DNA of 64,000 nucleotides from positions 17,056,635 to 17,120,634 of the forward strand of contig CM041294.1 in the NCBI GenBank assembly GCA_023052935.1, written 5' to 3'. The translations under genes and the position numbers were made by a program. This DNA comes from Piezodorus guildinii. Its lineage: Eukaryota; Arthropoda; Insecta; Hemiptera; Pentatomidae. Numbering within the stretch: position 1 is the stretch's first letter; every line of letters starts with the position of its first letter. Below the pieces are notes generated by a model. The model ran no database searches, was not told the DNA's origin, and saw only the letters and a program-made list of their open reading frames with translations. This document shows, piece by piece, positions 34,600 to 46,739 of the stretch.

Positions 34600-35825
34600 T
34601 ACGCTAGCAAAGTCTCTTTTAGTTAAGTTTTTCAGTTAAATCAAAGGCTGTTAACGGCAAATTTACGATTGCTGAATTAATGATGTTATGACGGCCAAGA
34701 TATGGATGGCGTGACAATACCTTTAGGCTGCTTTCACATTCTAAGAAGTTCTTCCTTCTTTTGCGCTGTATATTCAAGAGCATTTAGTCCCAATCTATAG
34801 TTCCATTTAGAAGATTTATAATAAAATTAAAAATCGGAAGAAAAATATATTAATATATTGTATGTATATTGATATGCTGAATGTATAGGCTACATAGAGC
34901 ACAGGTCCTTTGACAGTCAATGAAAAAATAGAATAATCTGATATTTGACTGGATAATCAAAAGGACTCAGTATGTAAATGAGAGAAGAAAAAGGCTTAAA
35001 AGTAATGTAGCGGCAGTGATCCAAGAAACCAGGACTTTAGACGGATCTCCGACCATTACACGGTGGAAGAGCAGGAGGAGAGGCGCTTGGATGTGCGACC
35101 ATCAGTAATTTGTCCGGCCCACTGTTTCCAATTTAACTTTAGCCCTATTCTCGGCCCAAACGGTTTTTAACATGGTCTGGATAAAACTTCTTTAACCGAA
35201 AGAAAATAGTAGAACTGAGGCCTTTTTTTTTTTTTTAAACTCCTGCTTATTTAAATTCAAATCGACATTTAAAAGTTTGAATTGGACTTTGTTAGCAAAG
35301 AGGAGGGATTAGTAACTTTATTTATGGTCTCTCAGATGTCTTAGAATCATTACAAATATGCAAATGGAGAAAGTCCTTTTCTAGCCTTCTAATCATCTGA
35401 TGGTTGGCAATTTCTTAAAAATAAAAAAAACCTAAAAGTCTGATAGCTGAAGTAAAAATGTCACTATTGAGAGATAAGGCTATATAATATTGGATTTTTT
35501 GTTGATAGTAATTTTTTTTTTACTTTGACAGATATTCAATTATTTTTAGAATAGAAAGAAACTTAATCATGACACAAGGTCACTTGAGAATAATATAAAT
35601 ATTTGTTTAGGACTGTAAAGCAGTTAATAGGAAAAAATTAAATTAATGTGAAAAGAAAAATTCTATAAGAAAATAGATATATGAAACGTTTTTTTTGGAC
35701 GATATCTGCTGATGATGACCGTACAACTAGTTTTTTATCCATTAACGGACTCTAGTAACTAGTATAAATACAGTACTAATGTAATAAACATATGAAATAA
35801 GACACCTGATACTTTACGCACATAT
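34600..35825. other. AT-rich stretch, no gene seen
   Basis: No recognisable coding or repeat signal. A short balanced patch near 35020-35160 has no match in the window. Confidence 0.4.
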
Positions 35826-35829
35826 TTAG

Positions 35830-36010
35830 GAGAAGACAAGGACATTCAGAAGAAAATCACATCGCCTCAAACACTTACTCACGACCAGCTGCACTTTTAC
35901 TCCGATTGAAACTGCAGATCTACATACGTATCCTACGGCCGGCGTTATTGTACGGAGTCGTTCTTTTTACCCACTAACATCGTCACCTACAACGTTTCAA
36001 GACTCTATCC
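35830..36010 (+). pseudogene. Jockey-type RT C-terminal scrap
   Basis: Encodes LRLKLQIYIRILRPALLYGV and a worn QRFKTLSLEKM segment, the K.QIYK.IIRPALLYG block of RT thumbs. Related to the scrap at 7183-7385. About 50 codons. Confidence 0.55.
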
Positions 36011-36361
36011 TTAGAAAAATGGTAAGTACCACATCTTAGAAGATAAATAAGCCAGTAGGTTTACAAACACTATTTGACCTAATAATTTCAAATTTCATCC
36101 AAAGAAGAAACATAAAATTTCTGGTCTCTAAATTACCGAACATATTCCCTCTTAAAAATCCTGACGCCAGTGTCACGAACACGTAGATGGAAGGAAAGGT
36201 CTTAATTAAGATTTTTTTTATATATAAAAAATATACATCACAAAACATCCTTAAAATCAAGCTATGCTTCAGCAAAAAGAGGCATTTATAAAAATTTATA
36301 TATACATATGAATAAATCTTTTGTTTCAGGGACTTTTAAAAGTAATTCAATAAAAAAAAAA

Positions 36362-37197
36362 CCTGGTGCGACAACACACGACTTTTACTTACCTCTGTTT
36401 TCAAAATTGATTAAAAAAATTTCAAATACACTTAGAAATAAAAATGAATGAAATCATTACAGAATTAATATAGAAACATGAGTTTTATTAAAAACTATTA
36501 TATTGTTATCTAAAATAATCACTTAGTTTTATCGGCTTTTTAACTATCTTTATTGACTATTACAAGCTTGTGTATAAGATGATATTTTTTCTAAAATTGT
36601 TCTCTTTCCAACAGTATATAATACGTCTATATTACTGTTCTTATTTTTAAAACCAAAAAACTGCATTGAAATAATATTTTTTCGGTTTTCTCCTATAGTT
36701 GTTTTTCAAATTCGGACAACTTACATATTTAGCTGTCATTTATCAATGCTAACAAGATAATTTGGTTATTTTTATTGAATCTACAAAATTGAAGGTATTT
36801 TAGAAGAAGAGAATTTAAAATATCGGTATTTAAGCCCTGTCAGATTATCTTAATCAGAATGGAACCTACATGATATTAAAGCCTATTAAATTCCACATCA
36901 ATATAGCGAGTTTAATTAAAATCGTCGTAACCGTTTTTGAGAAAATCGAAAAAATGTGTAAAATGCATGGTATAAAGTGGCTCTTCTGGTAAGCTCATTT
37001 TGATGAAAAAGATTTTGTAACATCTCGGGCGTATATTTGTCTTAAATATGAAATTTCAGTTTCATAGGACTTTTCGTTTACGCGCGAGAGTTACCACACA
37101 TACACACACAGACCTTTTTGCGGGACTTGGTTATTTGGACTCAGGGGACCCTAAAATGTCTATTTCCGTTGAAACCTTGAATTCGAAAATTTTCACT
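36362..37197 (+). mobile_element. Helentron-like element, copy H4, 3' end missing
   Basis: Starts CTGGTGCGACAACACACGAC, runs co-linearly with H1 including the CA microsatellite near 37098-37110, and stops at AAAATTTTCAC about 40 bp before the expected hairpin. It is therefore truncated at its 3' terminus. Confidence 0.8.
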
Positions 37198-37284
37198 TTA
37201 TAGAGACTGTGTGATCTCAAGAATAATGCAATATTCAACATCATGAAATAATGTATAACCTTCTTCTTTTTTTTTTTTAATTCA

Positions 37285-37460
37285 GTGAGAAGAAGGCTTA
37301 AGAGAAGCTGGATGAGAGACCTCCTCTGCTAAATTAAAGTCTACGAAAGAGTGCTGCTGGGCACTTACCTTCCCCATGCCTATGTCTTATCTTACTTTTT
37401 ATAATGCACATTTTTTGATAGTTAGACAGGTGCGAATGAAGACATATGAATAAAAAAAAA
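37285..37460 (+). pseudogene. Family-B Jockey 3' end
   Basis: Encodes RRRLKRSWMRDLLC and a stop, followed by the family-B 3' UTR (GCTGGGCACTTACC, GACAGGTGCGAATGAAGACA) and an A tract at 37451-37459. Extreme 5' truncation leaves only the last codons of ORF2. Confidence 0.8.
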
Positions 37461-37464
37461 TAAA

Positions 37465-37955
37465 CAATGAATGGATTCGACGAAAAATTATTAATTTTTA
37501 TCCGAGGTTTCTATATAAAAATACTATTGCTTTCTCACAAAAATATTTTTACTTCGGTTGTTTTAATATTATATTTAGCAAATATTTTGAACTATTGACT
37601 ATCGAACCAAGAAGAAATTTATTTTATCCAGCTTTAGATATTGACTGACCGAACTTATATAATATAATCTTCTCAATCGACCAATCATGTCTGAAAATAT
37701 CTCGAATCCATATCAAATAATAAGAGTGGAACGATTGAACTGTAAAGAAAATGTATCCAACCGTAAGGGAAATGTATTTTTAGGACGGTACTCGCTCTTA
37801 AGCCTTCGGGCACAATAATGTCCTGATATAATTCGGGCTAGCTTTTCCCTGTATTTATTTATTTATTTTTTCATAGTTATAAATACACCGTTAGTTATTG
37901 ATGAATATATTTTTATTAAATATTTTTGTTTTTGTTTGGGTAAATGCACATTTAG
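37465..37955. other. AT-rich stretch, no gene seen
   Basis: No coding or repeat signal recognised. Confidence 0.45.
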
Positions 37956-37959
37956 TTGT

Positions 37960-39619
37960 TACTTTTACTTTCCTTTAATTTTTAATTATTAACATATAAT
38001 TCATGCTATACATAGTAAGGGAAAGTATTGCGATCATGAAAATTTTCGAATTCCAGATTTCAACGGAAATACACATTTTAGGGTCCCCTGAGTCCAAATA
38101 ACCAAGTCCCGCAAAAAGGTCTGTGTGTAGAGCCACATTATGCCATGCATATTGCACCTTTTTATGATTTTCTCAAAAACGGTTCCAACGATTTTGATTA
38201 AACTCGTTATATCGATGTAAAATTTAATAGGCTTTAATGTCATATAGATTTTATTCTGATTAATGGTCTAAATGGGTTTTTTTATTTATTTATTTATTGT
38301 AATTTACAACTGTACTAAAGAATACAATAAGTAAATATGTAGAATCAATATAAAAAGTCATGAAAATGTCTTGAGAAAGAACCACCCAGTGGTAGCACTT
38401 CACTAACTATTTTAATACAGTAGGTCCCGAGGCCACCTTCTTTTCAGTCGCCTTGGAGGGTTATCAGGGATATCTGATGAAGATAAATTACGGACAAGTG
38501 GGTTTGTATGGGCAGGGAGTTTAGAATAAAAAGAGGAATATCTATCACGGGCTATGTCTGCAACAAATGGGATGTTTAAGTCTTTATGGAGGAGTTGATT
38601 TGTGACAAAATAAGGAGCATTCAGGATTTTGCGAAGGATTTTGGATTGTATGGACTGGATGCGGGAGGAATTGGATGGTTTCGTAGAGCCCCAAAGCTCG
38701 ATTCCATATGTCCAAATAGGTCTGATAATTGTGATGTAGATAAGTCTCTTGTAATGTACTGCAAGTTATGAACGTTTGTCTAGTAAGTGTTGTAGTAATC
38801 GATATCTTCGAGCAGTTTCTTGTCGTTTCAGTCTTGTGTGAGGATTCCAAGTAAGGCGCTTGTCAAGTTGGAGACCTAGGTATCGGATTTGTTCTACAGA
38901 AGTAAGGGTAATGTTATTAAAGGATACTGGGGGGCAGGAAGTCATCGGTTTGCGACGAAGGGTAAAGGTGATTTGGTGGGATTTGTTGGGATTTATTTTA
39001 ATCCTCCAATTTTGACACCATTCTTCAATAGCTTTGATGTGGGACTGAAGGGTTTGGGATGCAGTAGTTGGATCATTATGGACGGATAAGACACACGTGT
39101 CATCAGCATAAGTATTGAGGACAGTGCGAGGATGGAGTGGAATGGTCTGACAGGGTTTAAATGCCGATTTATTTAATTGTCTTCCCATAAAGTACCTTTA
39201 ATTTTGTAGATTTTATAAAAATAACTATATTATCTTGGTACCACTGTTGAAAAACAGGTAAATATATGAGTTGAACGAATTCGATACTAACTAAAGGAGA
39301 AAACTGAAAAAAATATTTTTTTAATGCATTTTTTATTTTTATTTTGAACATAGCAACAGTAATATACATCTATATTATACCGATGGAAAGCTAAAGATTT
39401 TAGAAAAAAAGATTATCTAATACACAAACTTGTAAAAGTTAATAGAGAGTGGTGAAAGGCCGATGAAACTAAGTGATTATTTTAGATCAATCGATAATAT
39501 AATAGATTTTTTAATAAAACACATGTTTCTATAGAAATTCCATTTAATTAATTCTTTAATGGTTTCACTCATTTTTATCTTTTACTAAGTGTGAAAGTCG
39601 TGTGTTGCCCGCACTAGAT
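37960..39619 (-). mobile_element. Helentron-like element, copy H5, split by a retrotransposon
   Basis: Minus-orientation H copy. The 3' part runs 37960-38276 (ACTTTCCTTTAATTT start with an expanded AT-rich hairpin zone) and the 5' part 39141-39619 (ending GTCGTGTGTTGCCCGCACTA). The two parts join exactly across the retrotransposon at 38277-39140 when one duplication copy is removed. Confidence 0.85.
38277..39140 (-). mobile_element. A-prime Jockey insertion, 5'-truncated, with target-site duplication
   Basis: Begins within the RT at about 39140 with LNTYADDTCVLSVHNDPTTA (catalytic YADD), QTLQSHIKAIEEWCQNWRIK, ITFTLRRKPMTSCPPVSFNN and RYLGLQLDKRLTWNPHTRLK. A frameshift near 38770 follows, then LNAPYFVTN, the PPRRLKRRW end near 38440 and a 3' UTR ending in AATAAATAAATAAATAAA before 38277. 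Flanked by AATGGTCTAAATGGG (38262-38276) and AATGGTCTGACAGGG (39141-39155), a 15-bp duplication with three or four differences. Confidence 0.9.
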
Positions 39620-39734
39620 GTTTTCTGTTTTTTATCTTATTTTACTATTATATTTTTCTGAGATATGATTTTCGTATAATTATTTTAAAATTTTTAATAT
39701 TAAATCATGATAAGTAAAAACATATCACATTAGC

Positions 39735-40400
39735 ACTTCGACAAAGTATTTGCCCACCAATTTTAGTCGGCGACAACCAGATTCCTCAGACTAACTCTGT
39801 ACATTACCTAGGACTAACACTAGATCGAAGGATGACTTGGGGTCCACACCTCAAGATGAATAGAAAAACTCTTAGCCAGCGACTGAATGTACTATACTCT
39901 CTTTTATCCAAATCATCGAAATTAAAAATTAGACAAAAACTGAATACAAATACCTACTAACTTAAACCGATATGGACTTACGCCTCACAAATTTATAGTT
40001 CAGCAAAGAAGACTCACATACAAAAACTGGACTTGTTTCATTAAAAATGTTAAGACTCATAACGACAGCTCCTTGGTACGTAAATAACTAAACTCGACAT
40101 ACGGACTTACAACAACAAAAAATTGAAGAACATATACGAACTATTTATTCACGTTTTCATAGCAAATTACACGGACACGACAATAGACTCATAAAGGAAA
40201 TGCCATTAACTGAAATTACTGTTAGAAGAAGGCTGAGAAGAAGAGAGACCTTCTCTCTTAAATTAAAGCCTAGAAAGGCTTTTCAGAAGCACTTATCCTC
40301 TGCATGCCCATCATGACAGCTGCTTATTTTTATAAAGCACATTTGCTTATTGTCAATTATTGCGTTTGACAGGTACGAATAATATATATAAAGTTAAAAG
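39735..40400 (+). pseudogene. Family-B Jockey fragment, RT thumb to 3' UTR
   Basis: Encodes YLGLTLDRRMTWGPHLKMNR, LNVLYSLLSKSSKLKIRQKL, a stop, KPIWTYASQIYSSAKKTHI, a frameshift, LRLITTAPWYVNN and RRRLRRR, followed by the family-B 3' UTR with CTTATTGTCAATTATTG. It starts mid-RT and has several breaks. A pure poly(A) is not evident. Confidence 0.8.
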
Positions 40401-40409
40401 AAAAATAAG

Positions 40410-41860
40410 TTAATATTTTAGTATAGCTAAATAAGATGAACTTATGAATAGCTCTTACTTATAGCTACGAAGACGGTTTTTAAGTTTATTAACATTATGA
40501 ATTATTGTCTCAATATCCACTTGTTTATATTGATGTTTTAGAATTTTATATATATGAATGTTGATGTTTCAGGAATTCTAAATATGTTACTTCTTGTTGA
40601 AATGCTGTGTGAAGATTATTTTAAGGACGTTGATCTCTTCGACAGTAATGCATTATAAATAATGCAGAGGGCAGGGTGTCTAAGGCTTAGGACAAAGTTG
40701 TTTTCTTCTTTAGGGACATTTTCTTTTCTGGGATCTGTACCGACAGGATTCTGTTCTGTTTGCCCAAAGAACATATTTATCTATCTATTAATCAGAACTA
40801 TCAAACTATGTACTCATCATCACTTTAATCATTCATTAGCATTATACATAAATATTCATAATTCCTTAACCTTTTGATGTTACTTTTTGTGTAATTGTAG
40901 TTTTGTCGTTCTTTTTAAACTTTTGTAATCATTATTGGTCCTAATTTACTTTTTAATAATTTTTAATACTCTAATTTCAGGATCAATTCTAAATCAAGGA
41001 GTTCGTTCAAGAGCTCGTTTAGATAGCAGAGTAAATAAATAATTGGAAGAATAAACTTTAATCTAAAATAAAACCGTATATCTGTTTATGGTGATTAGCA
41101 TAAACAAGGATTTTTTGTAATAAAATAATGTTTTATATGAAAACATAAAGTTTTATATATACGTATATCCTAACTAAATAGGTGTGGGCACATAACAAGC
41201 TTAAATATTGAAATATAAAACAATTTAAATTTATCGAGGATGGGTGTCGTAAGAAAGCTAACTCTAAAACTTATTTTAGAATTTGGTAATATGGAAGAGG
41301 TGATATATCTAAAAAAAAAAAAAAAAAATGGTATAGGTACTATTTGACTTAAAATGGCTTAAAAAAATTAGTATTTGCAGGTAAATGTTTTATCTGTGGT
41401 TTAAATTTTAAAAAATGATACATAATGTTGTTAAAAAAAAACCTTGAAAACTCAAAATATTGTGTGGAAAATATAGCCTGGACGATTTTGAATGGATTTA
41501 AATGTCTTTGAATCATTGAGGAGCCATAAGAAAACTTGACCAGCATAACCTTTGTGCTGCGCAGGTTTAGTTTGGTACATCAAGTGTAGGCGAAAGACAC
41601 ACATATAAGTTTTTTATTTATTTTTTATTTTTTATTTATTTTTTTTCTAAGTCTACAAATTTATAATACTAAACAAAAAAATACAGAGGAATATGTAAAC
41701 AAGCAACGATTTTCCTTCTTTTATTTTAAGATTATTATATTATACATATTCCTATGTATATGTAACAAATCAGTTTTTAGTAAATGCAGAGTAATTTATC
41801 TCAATTTAATTCAATAATTATAAACTGTCAAACATTTCTTTTTAGTCTTAATGTTTTTCC
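40410..41860. other. AT-rich stretch, no gene seen
   Basis: Short frames (for example 40662-40877 plus, 41349-41546 minus) have no motif. A17 run near 41312. Confidence 0.45.
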
Positions 41861-41864
41861 CACC

Positions 41865-42530
41865 TTTAAACTTCATGGACAACCAGTGAATTCGGTGGTG
41901 TAGGTTTGATCTTGTGATGTGTTAGACGTGATCGATAGAATTATAGAATTCCTATCCATGACAGGAGGTCCCTCATCCAACTTCTTTTCAGCCTTCGATG
42001 GATGCATGGAGGAAAGGCATGGCCACAAGGGCCCTGTTGCTTATTTATGTGTTAGTATGTCCGTGTAAGCTGTCATGAAAACGTTTGTAGAGAGTCTTGA
42101 TCTGTTCGTTTACTCATGACATACGAAGGTCTGTGTGTAGAGTATTGTTGCTTACGTACCACGGACAATTTGTTATAGTTTTATAGTTGGAAAATTTGTT
42201 TGTTTATTCGTTTAACGTCACTTTTATGCTACTATGGCTAATCGGACGATGCTACAGTGGGAGAAATTTTGCCTATCCAGGTTTTATTAAGATAATGATC
42301 TTTAACGAGTACCTGACATCGTACAGGCTCGGGACTACCTTTTAACGTCCCCTCCGAATTACGGTATAACTGAGAATTTTTCACTCCCGTTAAAAAATCC
42401 TAGGGCCACCCGCGGGTTCGAACCCGTGACCTTTGGCGTAGAAAGCTGTTATGCTAACCACTACGCTATGGGTGACCCCGTTGGAAAATTTGAATTTTAG
42501 GTAAATTTGTCTTTTTTTAGTGTACCGTCG
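41865..42530 (-). pseudogene. Family-B Jockey 3' fragment interrupted by SINE-2
   Basis: Minus-strand reading from about 42530 across the SINE to 41865: worn QLDLFQ-like residues, NCPWYVSNNTLHTDL, YKRFHDSLHGHTN and RRLKRSWMRDLLS, then part of the 3' UTR. Equivalent to 12380-12660. The SINE insertion is separately described. Confidence 0.7.
42199..42479 (-). repeat. SINE-2, tRNA-derived, with perfect 13-bp target duplication
   Basis: Minus-strand head GGTCACCCATAGCGTAGTGG, TTAGCATAACAGC, B-box GGGTTCGAACC. The acceptor arms GGTCACC and GGTGGCC can pair with one G-T wobble. A body of about 200 bp follows, unrelated to SINE-1. The duplication GTTGGAAAATTTG stands at 42186-42198 and 42480-42492. 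The T-arm does not pair cleanly, so this is a retroposed derivative and not a tRNA gene. Confidence 0.88.
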
Positions 42531-42784
42531 ATCTGTGATGTGTGTACGTGTTAAATTTCTGTTTAAGTTTTAATTTTGAACGTCTTGAAAGAAGTAAACA
42601 TTAAATAGTTCTTCATTTAGTTTTAATGATAAATAATTAAATGCTTAATTTTATTATCAATAAATAAATATAACTTTATTTACCCTACATTACTTAGGAT
42701 TTATTTTCATAATGGTGTTTTTGTTTGGTTTTATTGATAAAATACATTATTTAAAAAGTAAAAGTTTTATTGTTTTTTTAATCT

Positions 42785-43095
42785 TCAAAATTTTGTATTC
42801 ACACCTGTCAATAAATGTTGACAATCAGTGAATGTGATGATGAAGGAATGATAGTTGGCGTGGTAGGCATTGCCCAGCGGCACCTCTTTCTGGCGTGCTT
42901 CCTATTACGGATTTAGCTTAGAATATCCCTCATCCAACTTCTTTTCAGTCTTCAGCGAGTATTGTCCGGCATGTTACTAGTGGCCATGCTTCGTATTAGA
43001 TTGTTTGTATGTCAGTGTAAGTTTTTGTGAAAACGTTTGTAGAGGGTCCGAATCTGTTCGTTGACTGTTGGCATGTGAAGGTCTGTATTTAAAGA
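42785..43095 (-). pseudogene. Family-B Jockey 3' fragment
   Basis: Reverse-complement match to 12480-12720: HMPTVNEQIRTLYKRFHKN-like codons, a NMPDNTR segment, KRSWMRDIL and the 3' UTR with GAAAGAGGTGCCGCTGGGCA and ATTGTCAACATTTATTGACA. 5'-truncated. Confidence 0.8.
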
Positions 43096-43194
43096 AGAGC
43101 AAAAAAATAAAATAAAATAAAAGTTAATGAATAAAATTTATTTTGATTATCTTCTACTGTTGTATGTTCTATATATTTTTCTCTTCATATTTTT

Positions 43195-43810
43195 TTCATT
43201 CGTAGCTAACAGCTCTCTATCAGTAAATGTGCTGTAAAAGACATGGGGAAGGAAAGTGCCCAGCAGCACCGCTTCCTATGTTTTAATTTAGCAGAGGAGG
43301 TCTCTCATCTTCTGACTAGCATTTCAGCTATTGACATGCTGTTAATCAGTCAATTGTCATGTCCGTCTAGCTTACTGTGAAAACGAGAATAGAGTGTTCG
43401 TATATGTTCGTTAATTGTTAGTTGTCTTAATTCTGTATGTAGGGTTTTCTTGTTTACCTACCAATGAGCTGACGTTATGAGTCCTAAGATTTTTGATTGA
43501 AATTATTGCAGTTTTTGCATATGAGTATTTTTTGCTGAGCCATAAATCTGTGAAGCGTAAGTCCATATTGGTTTAAGTAGGTCTGTGTATGCATTCAGTT
43601 TCTGTCTAATTTCTTATTTTGATGATTTAGATAAAAGAGAGTATAGTACTTCCAGTCGGTGGTTGAGAGTCTTTCTAGTCATCCTTCAATCGAGTGTCAG
43701 TCCTTGTTAATGTACACAGTTTGTCTGAGGAATTAGGTTATTGTCGATAAAAAATGGTGGGTAAGTGTTTTGTTGTAGTGTGAACGTTACATGCTTTGAG
43801 TTACAATTAA
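43195..43810 (-). pseudogene. Family-B-like Jockey fragment, RT thumb to 3' UTR
   Basis: Minus-strand reading gives ITFTLQQNTYPPFFIDNN near 43790, a worn LD.R.TRKTLNHRLEVLYSLL segment, KPIWTYASQIYGSAKNTHMQ near 43540, NNFNQKS-like residues, LHTELRQLTINEHIRTLYSR near 43410 and LLC. Divergent from the other B copies and frame-broken. Confidence 0.75.
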
Positions 43811-43860
43811 TTTATAAATATAAACATCAGAAAGGGGATTTAATGGTAAAAAAAAACTAG

Positions 43861-44260
43861 TTGGTTGGGCAGCGTTTACCTTACAATTCATTTATTTCTC
43901 ATATCAATATCGCCTCCTTCCGATACGAGAGTTATAAAAACTGTCAGGATAATGGAACGACTTCCATACATATTAATTTGTCAAGTAATTCAATTGAACG
44001 GAAACGGAAATACAAAAAAATTATGAGGAGTTATAGTTTAGATAGAGCAGATGGAGAGAGGTGGGAGTATAAAAAAGACTGGAAAGGGTTTTTGCCCTCA
44101 TACATCTAACGATAGGGCTGAAACATCAGCTTGGGATCTAATGTTTTCTCAATGGACAAAAAGTAGATGCGGCACCTGGCCACCGTCTGGAGGATAAACT
44201 CCTATACTTAGTCTCCTATCGCTTTAGCCATCACATTTAAATAAATCCCGTTTTCTGGCT
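43861..44260. other. Unrecognised sequence with an 82-codon frame
   Basis: The plus-strand frame 43861-44109 has no motif known to me and a basic middle (SIERKRKYKKIMRSYSLDR). It could be chance, an exon or part of an old element. Nothing nearby supports a gene. Confidence 0.25.
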
Positions 44261-44579
44261 CCTTTCCAGAATGTTGATTAGATTTTATAAATATGTTCAC
44301 TTTTAATAGGTTTTAGCTAATGTTGCAAGATAATAATTGTTTACTAAATTTATACTAATGGTATCACAAGCGCGTCAAATTACTTTGAGGTAACCTAAAC
44401 TTTTGGGGCAATTTTAGAAATATCTTTGGGTAGCATAGTATAATAATAGAGATTAAATTTTGGGAAAATATTTTTCAGTAAATTCAATATTATAGTTCTA
44501 ACTTAAAAATGAAATGATAGTCAACATGCACCTTAAACTACTTTATTCACTTTTTCCATATTAAAACTGAAAAAGAAAC

Positions 44580-44582
<3 letters not shown>

Positions 44583-44617
<35 letters not shown>
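44583..44617. repeat. (AT)n microsatellite
   Basis: Alternating AT tract of about 35 bp. Confidence 0.95.
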
Positions 44618-44623
<6 letters not shown>

Positions 44624-44792
44624 CTGACTCAATACACACAAACATAAGGCATAGCAAAAATTACTCACTTAAAAAATCCTGCGATTTTTTTAATAAAAAA
44701 TTTCACGACTTTACGTACAAAACTTTAGATACTTAATTACACTTACCAACTGTGGGCGAACACATAAGGAGTCTTTCATACTATTTCTTTTT

Positions 44793-45605
44793 TTACTTTC
44801 ACTTACTATATATAGTAAGGGGAAGTATTGCGATCGTGAAAATTTTCGGATTCCAGTTTTCAACGGAAATACACGTTTTAGGGTCCCCTGTGTCCAAATA
44901 AGCAAGTCCCGCAAAAAGGTCTGTGTGTGTGTGGTAACTCCCGGGTGGAAACGGTAAGTTCTATGAAACTGAAATTTCATATTTAAGACAACTATACGCC
45001 CGAGACGTGACAAAACTTTTTTCAACAAAATGAGCTTACCAGAAGACGCACTTTATACCATGCATTTTGCACCTTTTTTCGATTTTCTTAAAACCGGCTC
45101 CGACGATTTTGATTAAACTCTCTATATCGATGTAAAATTTAATGTGCTTTAATATCTTGTAGGTTTATTCTGATTAAAATGGTCTGACAGAGCTTATATG
45201 GCAATATTTTAAATTTTCTTCCTCTAAAGTACCTTTAATTTTGTAGATTAAATAAAAATAACTATATTATCTTCTTAACGCTGATGAAAAACTGGTAAAT
45301 ATATAAATTGAATAAATTCGATACCCAACTAAAGGAGAAAACAGAAAAAAAAATATTTTTTTAATGAAATTTTTCGTTTTTGAACATAAGAGCAGTAATA
45401 TACATGTATGATATACCGTTGGAAAGCTAAAGATTTTAGAAAAAATATTATCTCATACACAAGCTTTTAAATGTTAATAGAGAGTGATGAAATGAACATA
45501 AAACTAACTGATTATTTTAAATAATAATATAATGGATTTTTTAATAAAACACATGTCTCTATATAAATTCAATTTAATTAATTCCTTAATACTTTCACGT
45601 ATTTG
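44793..45605 (-). mobile_element. Helentron-like element, copy H6, 5' end missing
   Basis: Its 3' terminus is the best kept of the minus-orientation copies: ACTTTCACTTACTATATATA and the hairpin at about 44803-44820, TG microsatellite near 44920-44932. It is co-linear with H1 until TACTTTCACGTATTTG at 45605 and then lost. About 115 bp of the 5' end is missing. Confidence 0.85.
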
Positions 45606-45870
45606 TTTTGGCGTGAAAAGGCCTTAAAGATCACGCGGATATCATGTTTTCGTCCTCAACTTTTCCTTACTTCCCTCATGAGCTCGGCGTGTTTGCGCTT
45701 CCTTTCCTCCGACCACGCATAATTCCTTTTTTGGCGTTTTTTGTCCACGAAGACCTTCATATTGTTCAGTGACCTTCTGTAGGTCTCTCTATCCACACAG
45801 TCTGAGTCTTCAGTCCTCCTGAATCCATGTCGATCCTGATCTGCTTGAAAAAAGTCTATTTCAAGTCTAT
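45606..45870 (-). pseudogene. RTE-like RT C-terminal tail
   Basis: Minus-strand reading HGFRRTEDSDCVDRETYRRS, LNNMKVFVDKKRQKRN and WSEERKRKHAELMREVRKS. A D...W..D...RE..R..V block followed by W.EERK..HSERMK.FW closes many RTE-like ORF2 proteins. It resembles the tail of the fragment at 1825-2445 in style. Only the last 75 or so codons remain. Confidence 0.55.
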
Positions 45871-45984
45871 GCGATTCATAATTAACTTAAGGAAATACAT
45901 AAGAAGATACGGCTACAACCGACATATGCATATGAATTTGAGGGGGGATTAAAACTGTTTCGGATGGAGATATCCTAAGTTGAC

Positions 45985-46110
45985 TAATAATGGATCATGT
46001 CAAGGAAGGCATGCTGCTGGGTACTGATCCTTCCTCAAGCCTCACATATCAACATTCTCTACTTGGTTCTTCACATTTGCTGATTGTCCTGATTGAAAAG
46101 GACTAATTTC
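45985..46110 (+). pseudogene. Worn family-B Jockey 3' end
   Basis: GCATGCTGCTGGGTACTGAT and CACATTTGCTGATTGTCCTG align with the family-B 3' UTR. A LKRSWRWRYPK-like residue of the C-terminus precedes it. Very degraded. Confidence 0.45.
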
Positions 46111-46179
46111 ACTATTTCGTAGGATATGCCTGATTTTCACATTTAAGGACTGTTTTTTTTATTTTATTTATTCTAAGTT

Positions 46180-46276
46180 AAGTTCGCCTTTCCGGTTGAA
46201 AGGATTCAAGGAAAGGACGATCGGAATATTTCCCCTTACTACATACTTCATGTATGGGTTAGTGAAAGTAAATATA
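46180..46276 (+). repeat. Helentron-like element 3' terminus (H family)
   Basis: Contains CGATCGGAATATTTCCCCTT, a modified hairpin zone and GGGTTAGTGAAAGTAAATAT, matching the 3' end of H1. The rest of the element is absent. Confidence 0.7.
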
Positions 46277-46384
46277 ACCTTCCTCTTCATCTTTATCTTC
46301 AAAAATTAAACAGAAATTAGATATCATATCTGATTTTATTCAATTAAGTATATCATGTTACAATACATAATTCATTAAGATGCC

Positions 46385-46510
46385 TACTTTGTAGAGGCTG
46401 AAAATACCACAGGAAGGGATCCTATGGTCAAAATCAATGAATAATTAATTATTCTGACAGGGTCGAGCTTCAAACTAATGCCCCATCGACTGAACAACGC
46501 CGCTCCCAGA
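46385..46510 (-). repeat. SINE-1, degenerate partial copy
   Basis: Minus-strand reading starts GGGAGCGGCGTTGTTCAGTC and contains a worn B-box and CTACAAAGTAGGCA. It is a shortened relative of 30692-31002 with a decayed head and no tail. Confidence 0.6.
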
Positions 46511-46739
46511 TACATAATGTAGTTACGATTGAAACCGCAAAATTTCAATAATAATGTTAAATATATCATCAAACATACCAATTTGATAATTAATGTCTTT
46601 ATTAAAAAACAAAACAAACTATTAACGTTAAAATGTATTTTAAGCTAGGAGATGTGAGGAGGCGTGACCCGGAATTTTAATAATGATTCTGCACCTGATT
46701 TCAATGTTCTGTTATGAATTGATCAATAAGTCTTTTGTA

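Noticed and set aside
42405..42478. Possible tRNA gene on the minus strand
   Set aside because: The acceptor arms pair, but the T-arm and anticodon arm do not fold cleanly, and the segment is the head of a SINE with its own target duplication.
43861..44109. 82-codon plus-strand frame as a host gene
   Set aside because: No motif, no flanking splice signals that I can defend, and the length is within chance expectation, so kept only as an unassigned feature.
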